Shown: positions 35,081-48,412 of the stretch, piece after piece
Position numbering within the stretch: the first letter of the stretch is position 1
Layout of the letters: every line of letters starts with the position of its first letter
Source of the DNA: Dallia pectoralis
Taxonomy: Eukaryota > Chordata > Actinopteri > Esociformes > Umbridae
Assembly (NCBI GenBank): GCA_029465975.1
Contig: CM055743.1
Span: 18,271,507-18,335,506 of the forward strand
Reading direction: 5' to 3'
Length of the DNA stretch: 64,000 nt
Program-made: the position numbers and the translations under genes
The notes under the pieces: generated by a model
The model's database searches: none
Told to the model about the DNA's origin: nothing
Seen by the model: only the letters and a program-made list of their open reading frames with translations

Positions 35081-35398
35081 TAGGGGGGTCGGATCACCCT
35101 TTGACCTCTGAAATCCTGTCTGTGACATCTGGTTTTGTCTGGTAAGGCACGCTACAGCAGAGGGTCAAGTGAACTGTGACCCCTCAACCTGTCACCCTAA
35201 CCCTCACTGGCCGTTAGTATCGGTGCCTCGCTCGTAATCGTAAAAAAGAACAAAAAGTGTTTCGTTTGAAAATATTATTTCGATACTATGTTTGAATGTG
35301 TCTGGTACGCAAAGAACGAGAAAAACGGCCACGTGCAAAAGAGACAGAGACAGATGTGTCTGGTCGACCTTTGGCCTTTCAGCATATTTGCTCGATTT

Positions 35399-35610
35399 AC
35401 AGTGCCTACATAAAATCATCACGCCCTGTCAAAACCCTCGCCGTCTGTCACACTACACCCTGGATATTGAAATAATCTAAATCTAACTTTTCCCGGCTGT
35501 ATTTACTCGATAGAATCCTGAACATCGTAGTGAAAATAACATTCAATCCTAACCAATTGCCCAGTCCAATCCCGCTGTAGAAAAACACCCCCACAACATA
35601 ATGCGGAAAG
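35399..35610. mobile_element. Decayed Tc1-like transposon fragment
   Basis: CAGTGCCTACATAAAATCAT and a following CACTACACCCTGGATATTGAAAT resemble the start of a fish Tc1/mariner family that I recall beginning CAGTGCCTTGCAAAAGTATT. A later CCCACAACATAATGC resembles transposase-coding sequence. Heavily diverged and internally deleted. Confidence 0.4.
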
Positions 35611-36625
35611 TTGTGTGAATCTGAATTATTTATTGTTGTTCTAGCTATCGATCAGGTTATATTTTCAGATCTACTCGTCTTCAATGTTTTTTTTTGTACA
35701 GTACGCAGAGGTGCTGCATAATGATACCGCAGTGCTTGTCTTTGGATCTAAATAACCCTTTACCAATTAGCTTGTCTTTTGATCTAAATAACCCTTTACC
35801 AATTAGCATGGCCCCAATTGCACAGCCAATCAGGATCCACCACTTTGAATACAATTATTTTCATCTACATCATTCGTTCCCTTTCCAGACTGGCATTCAC
35901 TTTTTTCATCGTCGCTACATCCATCAAGTGCTCTTTGCAGATGTCGTCGTGCGTCTCAAAAGCAGAAAAACAGGATTACCTAGCTGTCTGCATCGCCTCA
36001 CTGCTCGTCTGGGAGATCAAAGCGACGAGGGGCATTAAGCATGTCGACTGGATGGGACTTCTTTGATGTGAAAAGACGTGGCTGAGAACCAGCCCTTGGC
36101 CGCAAAGTGCTATTGAAGCTTCTGTGCGTCTCGCTATCTCTCCATCCGGCTCAAGGTTCTTGCGGCACTTGTGCCAGGTTTTAATTCGAAAGGCCCCTCC
36201 AGGGTGTCACAGAGTCCAAATGACCGTTTCTACTGAAGCACCTGTGTAGAAATGTAGCACGTCGTTGTGTAGGCTAAGCGCGGCCGAGCGATCAGGTGCG
36301 CTAGCACCCATTTATATTAGCCCCTTTGATAAACAGCACATCCGCGATAACAATTATGAATGGGACTCAAGTGGACAAACATGTACCAGTAATTATTTGC
36401 TAAAGGGTACACAGTTATTAGAGACACCTACTTTCTCCAGCCACTATGCTGTATACAAACCCGTTGGCTAACCTCTCAGGGGGTCAGATGTCTCACTATT
36501 TCATTGTAGCCCTGAACTTTCTCACCGGAAACAGAAGTCAGGTGCCCTGATACGTACACGATGCAGGTGCTAGCTTTAGTTGACTTCTAATACATGGAAC
36601 GAATAACCTGGACCCTACCAGGAGT
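35611..36625. other. Intergenic sequence with a 36-bp duplication
   Basis: A direct pair of about 36 bp, AGCTTGTCTTTGGATCTAAA..., lies at 35735 and 35770. No gene is seen. Confidence 0.4.
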
Positions 36626-36631
36626 GATTTG

Positions 36632-37003
36632 ACTAGGGGCGTCGACCCGGTGACACGGACCTTAAGACTAGGGGCGTCGACCCGGTGACACGGACCTTAA
36701 GACTAGGGGTGTCGACCCGGTGACACGGACCTTAAGACTAGGGGTGTCGACCCGGTGACACGGACCTTAAGACTAGGGGTGTCGACCCGGGTGACACTGA
36801 CCTTAAGACTAGGGGTGTCGACCCGGGTGACACGGACCTTAAGACTAGGGGTGTTGACCCGGGTGACACTGACCTTAAGACTAGGGGTGTCGACCCGGGT
36901 GACACTGACCTTAAGACTAGGGGTGTCGACCCGGGTGACACTGACCTTAAGACTAGGGGTGTCGACCCGGTGACACGGACCTTAAGACTAGGGGTGTCGG
37001 GCC
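36632..37003. repeat. 35/36-bp minisatellite, about 10 copies
   Basis: Unit GACTAGGGGTGTCGACCCGG plus TGACACGGACCTTAA. Central units carry an extra G and ACACTGACC instead of ACACGGACC. Confidence 0.97.
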
Positions 37004-37261
37004 ACGAGAGGGAATTGTAAGTGTTACCAGAGCTTCGCTTGATAAATGAGGAGTGGGTATCAGGGGGGGGGGGGGGCTGTACAGGAAGTGTACGAATCAC
37101 GCCTCTGTATTCAGTCAGATATCCAGCCAGCAGCTTTCCATTCTGAAAACGCCGTATAAATCATACATGACCAGAACCACACCATACAGACACATGACAG
37201 ACACCGTCCACACTGCATTACACACACACACACACACAGTAGCACCTTACATAGCTTAGAT

Positions 37262-37595
37262 GGTGCCCGTAGCTTAGCTGGTACACGTAGCTATAAGCTG
37301 GTACACGTAGCTTAGCCGGTACACGTAGCTATAAGCTGGTACACGTAGCTAAGCTGGTACACGTAGCTAAGCTGGTACACGTAGCTATAAGCTGGTACAC
37401 GTAGCTAAGCTGGTACACGTAGCTATAAGCTGGTACACGTAGCTAAGCTGGTACACGTAGCTTGGATGGTACACGTAGCTTAGCTGGTACACGTAGCTTA
37501 GCCGGTACACGTAGCTATAAGCTGGTACACGTAGCTAAGCTGGTACACGTAGCTATAAGCTGGTACACATAGCTTGGATGGTACACGTAGCTAAG
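37262..37595. repeat. 17-20-bp minisatellite, about 18 copies
   Basis: Units GGTACACGTAGCTATAAGCT and GGTACACGTAGCTAAGCT alternate irregularly. Confidence 0.95.
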
Positions 37596-37671
37596 CTAGC
37601 TCAAATGATGTGTCTAGTCATTCATAAATGCAGAAGGGAGCCAATGCTAACTTCCAAAGAAAAAGAAAAAC

Positions 37672-37705
37672 GTGGTGGGGGTGGTGGGGGTGGTGGTGGT
37701 GGGGG

Positions 37706-37736
<31 letters not shown>

Positions 37737-38028
37737 GGTGGTGGGGGTGGTGGTGGGGGTGGTGGGGGTGGTGTTGGTGGTGGTGGTGGTGGGGGTGGGG
37801 GTGGTGGTGGTGGTGGGGGTGGTGGTGGTGGGGGTGGTGGTGGTGGTGGTGGTGGTGGTGGGGGTGGTGGTGGTGGTGGTGGTGGTGGTGGTGGTGGTGG
37901 GGGTGGGGGTGGTGGTGGTGGGGGTGGTGGTGGTGGTGGGGGTGGTGGTGGGGGTGGTGGTGGGGGTGGTGGTGGTGGGGGTGGGGGTGGGGGTGGGGGT
38001 GGTGGTGGTGGTGGTGGTGGTGGGGGTC
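37672..38028. repeat. GGT/GGGGGT repeat, about 357 bp
   Basis: Almost only G and T on the plus strand, built from GGT and GGGGGT blocks with three isolated variant units. The density of G-runs on one strand makes G-quadruplex or R-loop formation likely. Polyglycine, polyvaline, polytryptophan and polyhistidine frames across it are artefacts. Confidence 0.98.
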
Positions 38029-38039
38029 AACTGACATCA

Positions 38040-39080
38040 ACACAAAGACAAAAATGTAACGTGAAGCTTCTCAAAGCCACAAGCTCTTCTCTATACTCCT
38101 TGTTTGGCTGGGATGTGACCGGACGGCAACCTCGCTGCTAATTCGGTGAGAGACACCGTATGTCAAAGCCCAAACTGACCCCGGTCTCATCGTGCCAAGC
38201 TCAACATTAACATGAGACGGCGATCACCGTAGAACATTATCGTTCGGTTGCTTTTAGCTACCGTGGGAGCGTAACCGTAAAGTGAATTACACCGGGATGA
38301 CTCAGGGGGTTGTGATTCGATTGTTCTTGTGTTTCAATCAATGGGCCGATCAGTTTGGAGCAAAATGGCCGTCCACGTGAGCCACTGGATCCACTATAAA
38401 GCAGACTCAGTGGGACACTGGTTTCTATTAAGATTCAAATAACTACACCGAAAGTTAGCAGAAACGTGGATGTTGGAGGATTTGTAGGAGTTCGTTTTGG
38501 AGTGAAAATGTAAATATCTCCTTACCATTCATATGTTAGGCTGTATGGAATCAAAGTTTTGCTGTAGGTCAGGTCTGAAACAGAGAAACAAACATTACAA
38601 AAATACTGAGGAAGTGTTGTTTTAAAAACTGCAAATTTTGTTTAAAACCCGACAATTCATTGTCCATCTCCCCAGATTAAAACATTTACAAATTTAGTAA
38701 AGACCAGTTTCATCTAACAGTGTTTGGGAGAAACATTGCAGATACATATTATTCTTATTTTGTAAAATGACAATTTTTTTAACGAATTTCTTTGGACAAA
38801 AAAGGGCATTAAAACTACAGTATATCTCATATATTCAACCCTGTCCACACAAACACAGCTAGCGAAGGAAATTCTGAGGTTTGCATGCAACCAGTTAATG
38901 TACGCTTCTGTGGTTGAACATAATATATTATGAATGAGCGGCACACGTAAATATGTAAAATATATGAAATAATTATGAGTCGATGAAATAAGACAAACGA
39001 TATGAGGCAAATTATCCCAAATATAAACCAGTTAATTTGTAAAATACGTTTAAAAAATAAATACATTAATATATTTTTTC
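38040..39080. other. Intergenic sequence without recognisable genes
   Basis: AT-rich to the right; nothing supportable on either strand. Confidence 0.4.
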
Positions 39081-39082
39081 AC

Positions 39083-39190
39083 CTGGGATGGTCCTGCGTT
39101 ATAAGCCGATGCCTGCAGCACACATATACTGCTGTAGTATGAGTTTGAGTCCAACCTACACCACATTCAGCCATGACTCTCCCCACCTCC
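39083..39190. repeat. Possible tRNA-derived SINE remnant
   Basis: GGGATGGTCCTGCGTTATAA followed by GAGTTTGAGTCC roughly resembles A- and B-box spacing, with a tail (CATGACTCTCCCCACCTCC) like fish SINE bodies. Weak. Confidence 0.25.
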
Positions 39191-39199
39191 ACCACCACC

Positions 39200-41015
39200 A
39201 CCACCAATATATGTTACCATATTCCTGTCAAATGAAGCAAACATAAGGACTTGAAAATAAACACAGACATTCATATATATTTATTAATGAACAATTTGGA
39301 CGCAGATTTAAAAAGATATTAAAAGCAATAATATCTATTAAGGTTATATAACTAAACCTTCGATAGGTTGCCATATACTTTTTTATATCCAAAATGACGA
39401 TTCTGTTAGCTTTGCAACTGGATTAGTTCAAATACTCCACATCACGTGATGACTACTGTATGGTGTAAATATTTCCACACGGCTAGATTTTGTATATTGG
39501 GCCCACGAACTATGACAAGAATGTATTCTGCAAATATTGACCGCCCGGTTATATGTGAATGTGACGTTCTCCTTCTGGGATGTGCTACTACTTTGATTCG
39601 TAGCCCGTCTCTTCCACTTTAAGTGCAGGTACGCAGACGGGGCCGACCCAGTTGATTCACTACGGACGTTTGTGAGTCTGCCCCCTCGATCTAATGCCAC
39701 TGTTACATAAAGCTTACATAACACCCGCGCGGCCGGGGTTAGTAATATCGCGTCATAACACCAGAGTCCCGGGTTCAGTACATCAGTATTAGCGTGGAAA
39801 TGAAGAGTCCTGCTTTTCTCCCCGGAATTAAATGGGATGGCTGCACGTGGAGGGTCAGGGTGCGATCAGAGATGGATGGACAGTCCCATGGTGGAACGTA
39901 ATAAAAAAGGCGTAATGCAGACCGAGAATGGGTAACCCCCCGCCCCATAACCCCGCCTCTAACCCCGCCCATAACACTATCTCATCTGTTGCCGCCACCG
40001 ACCCAGACTCTCGCCTGACGCAAACGCCGACATCAAAGAGACCCCACCTCCCCTTCTCAGAAAGGCACGGGGAGGTTGCGTTGGGGTCAAGGCCGACACG
40101 AAACAAAAAAGGGCGTCCCATGCGGTCTACCGAGACACCGTCCGCGGAGAAAATGTCACGCCGTTTATTGCAAATTCATTAAATCACCACACACGCATTC
40201 GTCCCGGAACTGCACACGAAACAGGCGTCGGAACATTGGCCATCGCGGTCAAACTGGTACGACGAATGACACACGTGAACAGAACTTCTACAACGCCGTC
40301 TTAAAATCGTGCTTAAAAAACGTAATAAACGAGCAATACAAAGAGAACGAAGATGGATAATTTTAACCTGCAATCTGTATATTCGAGGTGTGTGAATCTG
40401 ATCGGAAGAACTTTTAAAATACAGCACACATTATAGATGCTTAGTAGAGAAACAACCGGTGAAAGATTCACCTGTTTATTTCACCGCATACACCTTCCGT
40501 TGTGTAGAGAATCACTCCAAATACCCAGTGAACATAACGGAGCGGTCCAGAAGCTCTCAGACTCAAACTTTAGTGGACCAGGTATGCTTGACGCATAGCG
40601 GCTGAACTCTACGTAACAAAGGAATCTGGACCGGGCTAATCCGACGGTCTAGGCCGCTCTCGTTCATGACGCCGATGGCGAGGAACAGGTCCGATTCCGG
40701 CCCGCTACTATTCGACCGCGTCCTCTCCTCCTACTACCTTTCCCTCGTTTTCTTTTCAAAGGACAAAGGGGCAACAAGTCACAAAGCCAAGACGAATTTC
40801 AAAAGAAACGTTCTAACCGCCGTTAATGGGATTACTCCGCATGGAGCTGCGAAAAACCGGGGTCCACCTCAAAATGCAGATATTCTAGCATTTGGCCCTA
40901 GCTACAGCACACACACACACACAGACTTTTGCTAAAGACATGCATGCGTCAGGCGCAACCGTAGATGCAGAAGAATAATCGACTAGATTTACACCATGCA
41001 CAAACGTTAGAGAGA
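39200..41015. other. Intergenic sequence without recognisable genes
   Basis: CpG content rises at about 39920-40300, but no convincing exon is seen. Confidence 0.35.
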
Positions 41016-41021
41016 TAAGGA

Positions 41022-42925
41022 GATACCATGATGGGAGGGAAGAGATACCATGATGTGGGGGAAAAGATACCATGATGGGAGGGAAGAGATACCATGATGG
41101 GAGGGAAGAGATACCATGATGTGGGGGAAGAGATACCATGATGTGGGGAAAAGATACCATGATGGGAGGGAAGAGATACCATGATGTGGGGGAAAAGATA
41201 CCATGATGTGGGGGAAGAGATACCATGATGGGAGGGAAGAGATACCATGATGGGAGGGAAGAGATACCATGATGGAAGGGAAGAGATACCATGATGGGAG
41301 GGAAGAGATACCATGATGGGAGGGAAGAGATACCATGATGGGAGGGAAGAGATACCATGATGGGAGGGAAGAGATACCATGATGTGAGGGAAGAGATACC
41401 ATGATGTGGGGGAAAAGATACCATGATGGGAGGGAAGAGATACCATGATGGGAGGGAAGAGATACCATGATGTGGGGGAAAAGATACCATGATGTGGGGA
41501 AGAGATACCATGATGGGAGGGAAGAGATACCATGATGGGAGGGAAGAGATACCATGATGGAAGGGAAGAGATACCATGATGGGAGGGAAGAGATACCATG
41601 ATGGGAGGGAAGAGATACCATGATGGGAGGGAAGAGATACCATGATGGGAGGGAAGAGATACCATGATGGGAGGGAAGAGATACCATGATGGGAGGGAAG
41701 AGATACCATGATGTGAGGGAAGAGATACCATGATGTGGGGGAAAAGATACCATGATGGGAGGGAAGAGATACCATGATGGGAGGGAAGAGATACCATGAT
41801 GTGGGGGAAAAGATACCATGATGTGGGGGAAGAGATACCATGATGGGAGGGAAGAGATACCATGATGGGAGGGAAGAGATACCATGATGGAAGGGAAGAG
41901 ATACCATGATGGGAGGGAAGAGATACCATGATGGGAGGGAAGAGATACCATGATGGGAGGGAAGAGATACCATGATGGGAGGGAAGAGATACCATGATGT
42001 GAGGGAAGAGATACCATGATGTGGGGGAAAAGATACCATGATGGGAGGGAAGAGATACCATGATGGGAGGGAAGAGATACCATGATGTGAGGGAAGAGAT
42101 ACCATGATGGGAGGGAAGAGATTCCATGATGTGGGGGAAGAGATACCATGATGGGAGGGAAGAGATACCATGATGTGGGGGAAGAGATACCATGATGTGG
42201 GGGAAAAGATACCATGATGGGAGGGAAGAGATACCATGATGGGAGGGAAGAGATACCATGATGTGGGGAAGAGATACCATGATGTGGGGGAAAAGATACC
42301 ATGATGGGAGGGAAGAGATACCATGATGGGAGGGAAGAGATACCATGATGTGGGGGAAGAGATACCATGATGGGAGGGAAGAGATACCATGATGGGAGGG
42401 AAGAGATACCATGATGTGGGGGAAGAGATACCATGATGTGGGGGAAAAGATACCATGATGGGAGGGAAGAGATACCATGATGGGAGGGAAGAGATACCAT
42501 GATGGGAGGGAAGAGATACCATGATGTGGGGAAGAGATACCATGATGGGAGGGAAGAGATACCATGATGTGAGGGAAGAGATACCATGATGGGAGGGAAG
42601 AGATACCATGATGGGAGGGAAGAGATACCATGATGTGGGGGAAAAGATACCATGATGTGGGGGAAGAGATACCATGATGGGAGGGAAGAGATACCATGAT
42701 GGGAGGGAAGAGATACCATGATGGGAGGGAAGAGATACCATGATGGAAGGGAAGAGATACCATGATGGGAGGGAAGAGATACCATGATGGGAGGGAAGAG
42801 ATACCATGATGGGAGGGAAGAGATACCATGATGGGAGGGAAGAGATACCATGATGTGGGGAAGAGATACCATGATGGGAGGGAAGAGATACCATGATGGG
42901 AGGGAAGAGATACCATGATGGGATG
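41022..42925. repeat. 22-bp minisatellite, about 86 copies (1.9 kb)
   Basis: Unit GATACCATGATGGGAGGGAA plus GA, with TGTGGGGGAAGA, TGTGGGGGAAAA and TGTGAGGGAAGA variants. The unit lacks stop codons in all minus frames and 22 is not divisible by three, so all three minus frames stay open for about 670-690 codons. Purine-rich on the plus strand. Confidence 0.98.
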
Positions 42926-42929
42926 GATC

Positions 42930-44734
42930 AAGAAAAAATAACAGGAAGAGATATCGGAGGCTGATACTGGAAGACAGAGAGGTGATACATACCAACGCCG
43001 GGCCGAGCAAACAAAGTACGAGGACTGCAATATGTTCGGTACCGGACCTACAATACACTCCGGGTCAGAACCAGAACTTCCTCAGCATCCGGGTCAGAAC
43101 CAGAACTTCCTCAGCATCCGGGTAGCACAGAACGGGCATTTCTTTGTCCTAACTCATCGACATAATCGAAGTCACGTGGCTCGACATGAATAAAAAACGG
43201 CACATAATCTTCACATTCACACGAGGGTTAATCGGCGTGGCTCGGCGTTGAACTTGTACGCACGTACTGAGCTTTCTTTTGTTGGAAATAAAAAGCAGCG
43301 TTGTGGCGAACGGTCGCCCCGAAAATGCAGGAGAACGTATAGAAGTTTCTTCTCACGTTACAATTTCTAAAACCAGTAGTTTGTGAAGTTTGATCTAGTG
43401 GCGACACCGGACAATATCTCGATTGCTCAGCGTTGTCTTTCAGCCAGGCAGACTGATGGAGGGGTACCCCGGATGAACGGACGGAAGACGGGATGGAATT
43501 CGCGAAGAATAGATGGGAGGAGCGAGTGATGAATAGAGAGGGGCGACCCCTCTAAACTCCCAACCCCATCGGCCCACGTTGTGACCTTGAACGTACCCCA
43601 CCTGGGTCTCCCTGCGTAGATTCGACATCGTTGCGATACGCATATCGATATATAACGGGGAACGCGATCGGCCCGGCGCATGCGCACGACGTCACACGGC
43701 AGTGACCCGCCGGCAGCCCTCACTCCCAGCCCCCCACACCCCACTCCAACGCCCCACGCTCCCCTCTGTCTGGGCCCCGGTACCAGATCTGAAATCTGAA
43801 CGTGACCACGGGTGCTAGTACGGGCTGAGACTCGGAGGACAGCGTGTGAGAGAGAGAGAGAGAGAGTGGGCGGAGGAGACGGATAGACGGAGCAAGATGG
43901 AGGAGTCGGATCGGAAGGAACGGACGAACGCCCAACAGGGAGAAAATAGTCCGAAAATGGGGCAGGCGAGAGGAGGAATCATTGTGAAGGGAGAAAGCGA
44001 TTATGGACGGGCGGATGAAGGAGTGAAACAGGATACACACACACACACACACACAGTGGCAACGGGGAGAACGAAGAAATTATTAAAATGAGGAAAAGTG
44101 AGAGGGCAGAAACAACCCAACAGCCAGTCGAGGTTTCGTAGATAAGTCCGGTCCCTTCTCATTTTCTCTCCCCCACCCCCCCGCTTCCCGCAATTTTGGA
44201 GAGTTCCCTTTTCCCTCTCTCACCCCTACGGGAGCCCCGATCTTCCCTCTTCCCCTAATTTTCTCTCGCCAGTGCCGGTTCTCTCTCTCCTACCTCTCTC
44301 GCTCTCCAACTGAGCACGCTCTCCATTTTCTCACTTTTTTCTCTCCTCTGATGTCCTCTACGACTGTCCGTCTGCGAACGTACTCTTCTTTCCGCGGTAC
44401 TCTCTTCGGAATCGGCACGAACGGAGAAACGGGCCCGATTAGAAACGCCTGTTGTGTGTTGTTTATTGAGAGAACAAAAAACATATCGAGGTGTAGATGT
44501 ACAAATCGATCGGTGGCGTGCGTTCGGACGCAGGGTCTATCCGGGGCCTGCGTTCTCAGGGGGGCACGCTTGCTCTCTGCAGAGACGGGGAACGGCGGTT
44601 CAAAAAACCCGAAGCGAGAAAAGCAAATTAAAAAGACCAAAGTTACAACGACAACAAGAAAAAGCAGTGCACTGCTTTCGCTGCGGTCTGAGACGAAACT
44701 GGATAGGAGTCGCCCCGACGGAAGGATTCAGCCC

Positions 44735-44768
<34 letters not shown>

Positions 44769-45370
44769 ATGTGTGTGCATGTAAAGAGGTGGGAGGGAAA
44801 AGAAGGGAAAGCTGGCTAGAGCGAGACTGGGGCTTCATGGAGAAACATCCAGGAGGGAGGGATAAAGAAGGAGGAGTGTGTCGGCATAGAGACAGAAAGG
44901 GGGAGGGACAACTGGAATACATTTTTTACCCACACTCCTGGTGTTCGATTTTTGTTCTTTTACCCCCCCGTTTCTGGGTCAATACAATTTTTGGAGAAGA
45001 AAGAGAGTGAAATAACTGCTCCCTTCGCGCTACGTCCTGAAGAAAGACTGTGAAATAACTGCTCCCTTCGCGATACGTCCTGTCCTTTATTTGCTTGGCG
45101 TTCGCGTCGCCTCCTTTCCGCTCTCAGTCTCCCCTTTGTTCCGGACATTTTCTGCACTTGCATTTGAACTCAAAATTAACATCCAGTCAGCCATTCTTTT
45201 GCACGTGATTGCCCTCTGTCTGTCGCTCTCCTAGACAGAGGCTGGAAATAGAGCTCGCAGGCTAGAAAAAATAAAGAGGGAGGGAAAAGGAGAGGGGCGA
45301 GGGGGACAAAAAAGGGGAGAGACGTAAAGGGGGGAAGGGAAGAGGCTTAGAAGGGCTGATTCAGAGCTGA
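42930..45370. other. CpG-richer non-coding stretch with short duplications
   Basis: Contains a 29-bp duplication (43070-43125) and a ~43-bp duplication starting GTGAAATAACTGCTCCCTTC at 45008 and 45051. GA tract at 43847-43866, CA tract at 44034-44056 and GT tract at 44736-44766. CpG density is raised at 43180-43820 and 44340-44730. No recognisable coding exon. Confidence 0.4.
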
Positions 45371-45382
45371 GGTTGGCTCTGG

Positions 45383-46058
<676 letters not shown>

Positions 46059-46069
46059 TCATTTTCACC

Positions 46070-46750
46070 ACTTCACACTTTGGGTTGTAAAATGCGTTCT
46101 GTCTGATCCACTAGTAAGCTTTAGGCAAACAACAAATAGAGAAGAAACATTATGCTACTATGAGCACGGACAAAAATCGATAACAGAAAAGTGTGAACGT
46201 GGACACTAATTTAAACGTTTCTGTAACAGCAACTGATCTGTGACAACGACATTATGTTTACGGTTATCCTCCCTAAATTATATTTACTATGCTCATGTCT
46301 GCTTTTATTTTTGATCTTCTAATAGACATCGTTGTTGTTTGAGCGAAGCGCCGCATCACCGAAACCAATTCATTTTCACAAGCTAACATGCTAATTTTGA
46401 TTTGAGACGTTAATATGTCGGACAAAACATCTCTCGGTCTCATGTGTACAACTCTCAAACAAAAATACAATTCCAGCGAAATAAAGAGGGTGCATACATG
46501 AGTAACTACACGTTTATCTTGTCACAATGTTATATGGGCTCAGTGTTACCCTTCGAACGACAGATGCCGTCCAATCAATTTGTAGCTATTCTCGTTAAGA
46601 GAAGGATCCTTTTCAGACCGCGTCGACGGAGTATAAAAGAGGAAATTCACAATTATTAAAACAGGTTTGGGTGACCATGAGTTGTGGGAGGACATGGAAG
46701 AATGGTGTAGGTGTAGGTGTGCAAGGATGACGCACGCCAAATTACCTGTC
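46070..46750. other. Intergenic sequence without recognisable genes
   Basis: Nothing supportable. Confidence 0.4.
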
Positions 46751-46752
46751 AC

Positions 46753-46852
46753 CTAAGGAGTAGTACAAAGGAGTAGTACAAAGGAGTGGTACAAAGGAGT
46801 GGTACAAAGGAGTGGTACAAAGGAGTAGTACAAAGGAGTGGTACAAAGGAGT
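46753..46852. repeat. 15-bp minisatellite, about seven copies
   Basis: Unit AAGGAGTGGTACAAA with AGTAGTAC variants. Confidence 0.95.
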
Positions 46853-46859
46853 TTACAGC

Positions 46860-48205
46860 CAAAGTCTCATTGCATCTCTTTCAAAACCGCTCACAGCTAA
46901 TACGGATTAGTATTAATTAGGACAAAGACCATACAAACCTCGAAGTACTGGACATAAACTAGCCACTAAGACACCTGCACACGAGCGCAGGAAAAGGCTC
47001 TCCTGTGTGTGTCTGAGTTTCTAAGAGGAGGATGTTTTGTAGGGGCTCTAACATTCAACGGCCGCCCCGTGCATACTAAATGGGTGCTGGTCAACTGTAG
47101 TGTGCGACGTGAGGTATGTAGCGTGTGATTTGGGATGTCACGTTTGTCACTAATCTAGTGTGAGACCAGATATGTCGGGGCAAAATGTCACTCCGGTCGC
47201 CTCAAAAGCTTTGACCTGAGGTCAATTCGTCTCGGCCTCTGTACCTTTCTGGGTGGCTGGTGAACCCGATGAACCCCGACCTTGGAGTCAAGCAATCTGT
47301 CTCAAACCACTGCAACATGTGTAATCAATTAATGATCAAGCCTGCCACCTACTGGTATAGAATGGTAGCACAACAAAAAAAACAGTGCACTCAATTATGG
47401 AGACAGACCTGATTTGTCGCTAAAATTATTTGCTTGACAACCAATGTTCATTAAGTTAATTTAAACCAAAAGCTTAACATTCATGGCACGTTGTGTATTA
47501 TCAAAATTTAAAGGTATAGTTCAACCTTGACTCAAGTCACCAAATTCCACCAGCTGTTGCGTCAGTGTGCAGTCCAAAAAAACAGATTGAAACTTTCTTT
47601 AAAATAAGTGTTTTTTAAGCCAGTTTTCACATCCATTGCTGCTTTTGTGGCCAATGCTGTTTCACTTCATGCTGCTGTTTTTCCCAAACATATCCTTACT
47701 GTCTCCAGTTGTAAGATGAGGAAAAAATGTGGTGAGGAATTGGCTTCACTTGCAGCTGTTTCTCCTTAACCAGGTGCGCCGCTGTTGTCAAGCTCTGATT
47801 CAAGGACTTTTATTTTGAAAAAACTCCTGCAGGTGACTGTCAACATGACGATTAAGGCAATGCAAATTAAGTTGGCCGTGAGCCAGATGCATCAGACCTA
47901 GATAAGAAAGCATTTTTTGGCACATGTGAAAGAACAAAAGAACGAAATGGCATGTCAAGGAAGAAAATATGTAATTAAAGGATGGCCACAATAGTGAGGG
48001 TTGGGGGACAGGATGTCAGACTCTCCAGGAGGTAGGAGCCATATTTCAATACCATATGTACAATACAGAGGCTTTGCTGTAAGGTGTAAATGAACAATTT
48101 ACAAAATATACTGCAATTTATTTTACCCAAAACACTTGAAAATTAAACAGTCTGCACTTAATAATCATTGCATTATTATCATAATTATCATTCAAAGTGC
48201 TGGAA
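46860..48205. other. Intergenic sequence with a possible short-element terminus
   Basis: TTTAAAGGTATAGTTCA at about 47508-47523 resembles a terminus I recall from fish non-autonomous DNA elements (AAAGGGATAGTTCACCC), but no matching opposite end is identified. No gene. Confidence 0.3.
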
Positions 48206-48209
48206 ATGG

Positions 48210-48275
48210 TTTTTTTATTTAACCTTTATTTGATAACAAATTCTCATTTGCAACGATGACCTGGCCAAGATATAA
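48210..48275. repeat. Interspersed-repeat fragment adjoining the 42-bp array
   Basis: TTTATTTAACCTTTATTTGA, then ACAAATTCTCATTTGCAACGA and GACCTGGCCAAGAT, is a combination I recall from a common repeat of salmonids and relatives. It ends 140 bp before the 42-bp minisatellite. Confidence 0.45.
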
Positions 48276-48412
48276 CAAAATACAAGGAGTATCAATATAC
48301 AGGATGTACAAAGATTAAAGTGTGTCTAGCAGGTAAACAGATTAAAGTGTGTCTAGCAGGTTGGTCATTTGAGTGCTTGGATGATATGACCGAGGTTATG
48401 GGGGAAAAAATA

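Noticed and set aside
37578..38141. Polyglycine (plus) and polyhistidine (minus) proteins
   Set aside because: Simple GGT/GGGGGT DNA.
41022..42925. Three overlapping frames of about 670-690 codons on the minus strand
   Set aside because: They are the three readings of a stop-free 22-bp minisatellite; start and end fall in unrelated flanks and no domain is present.
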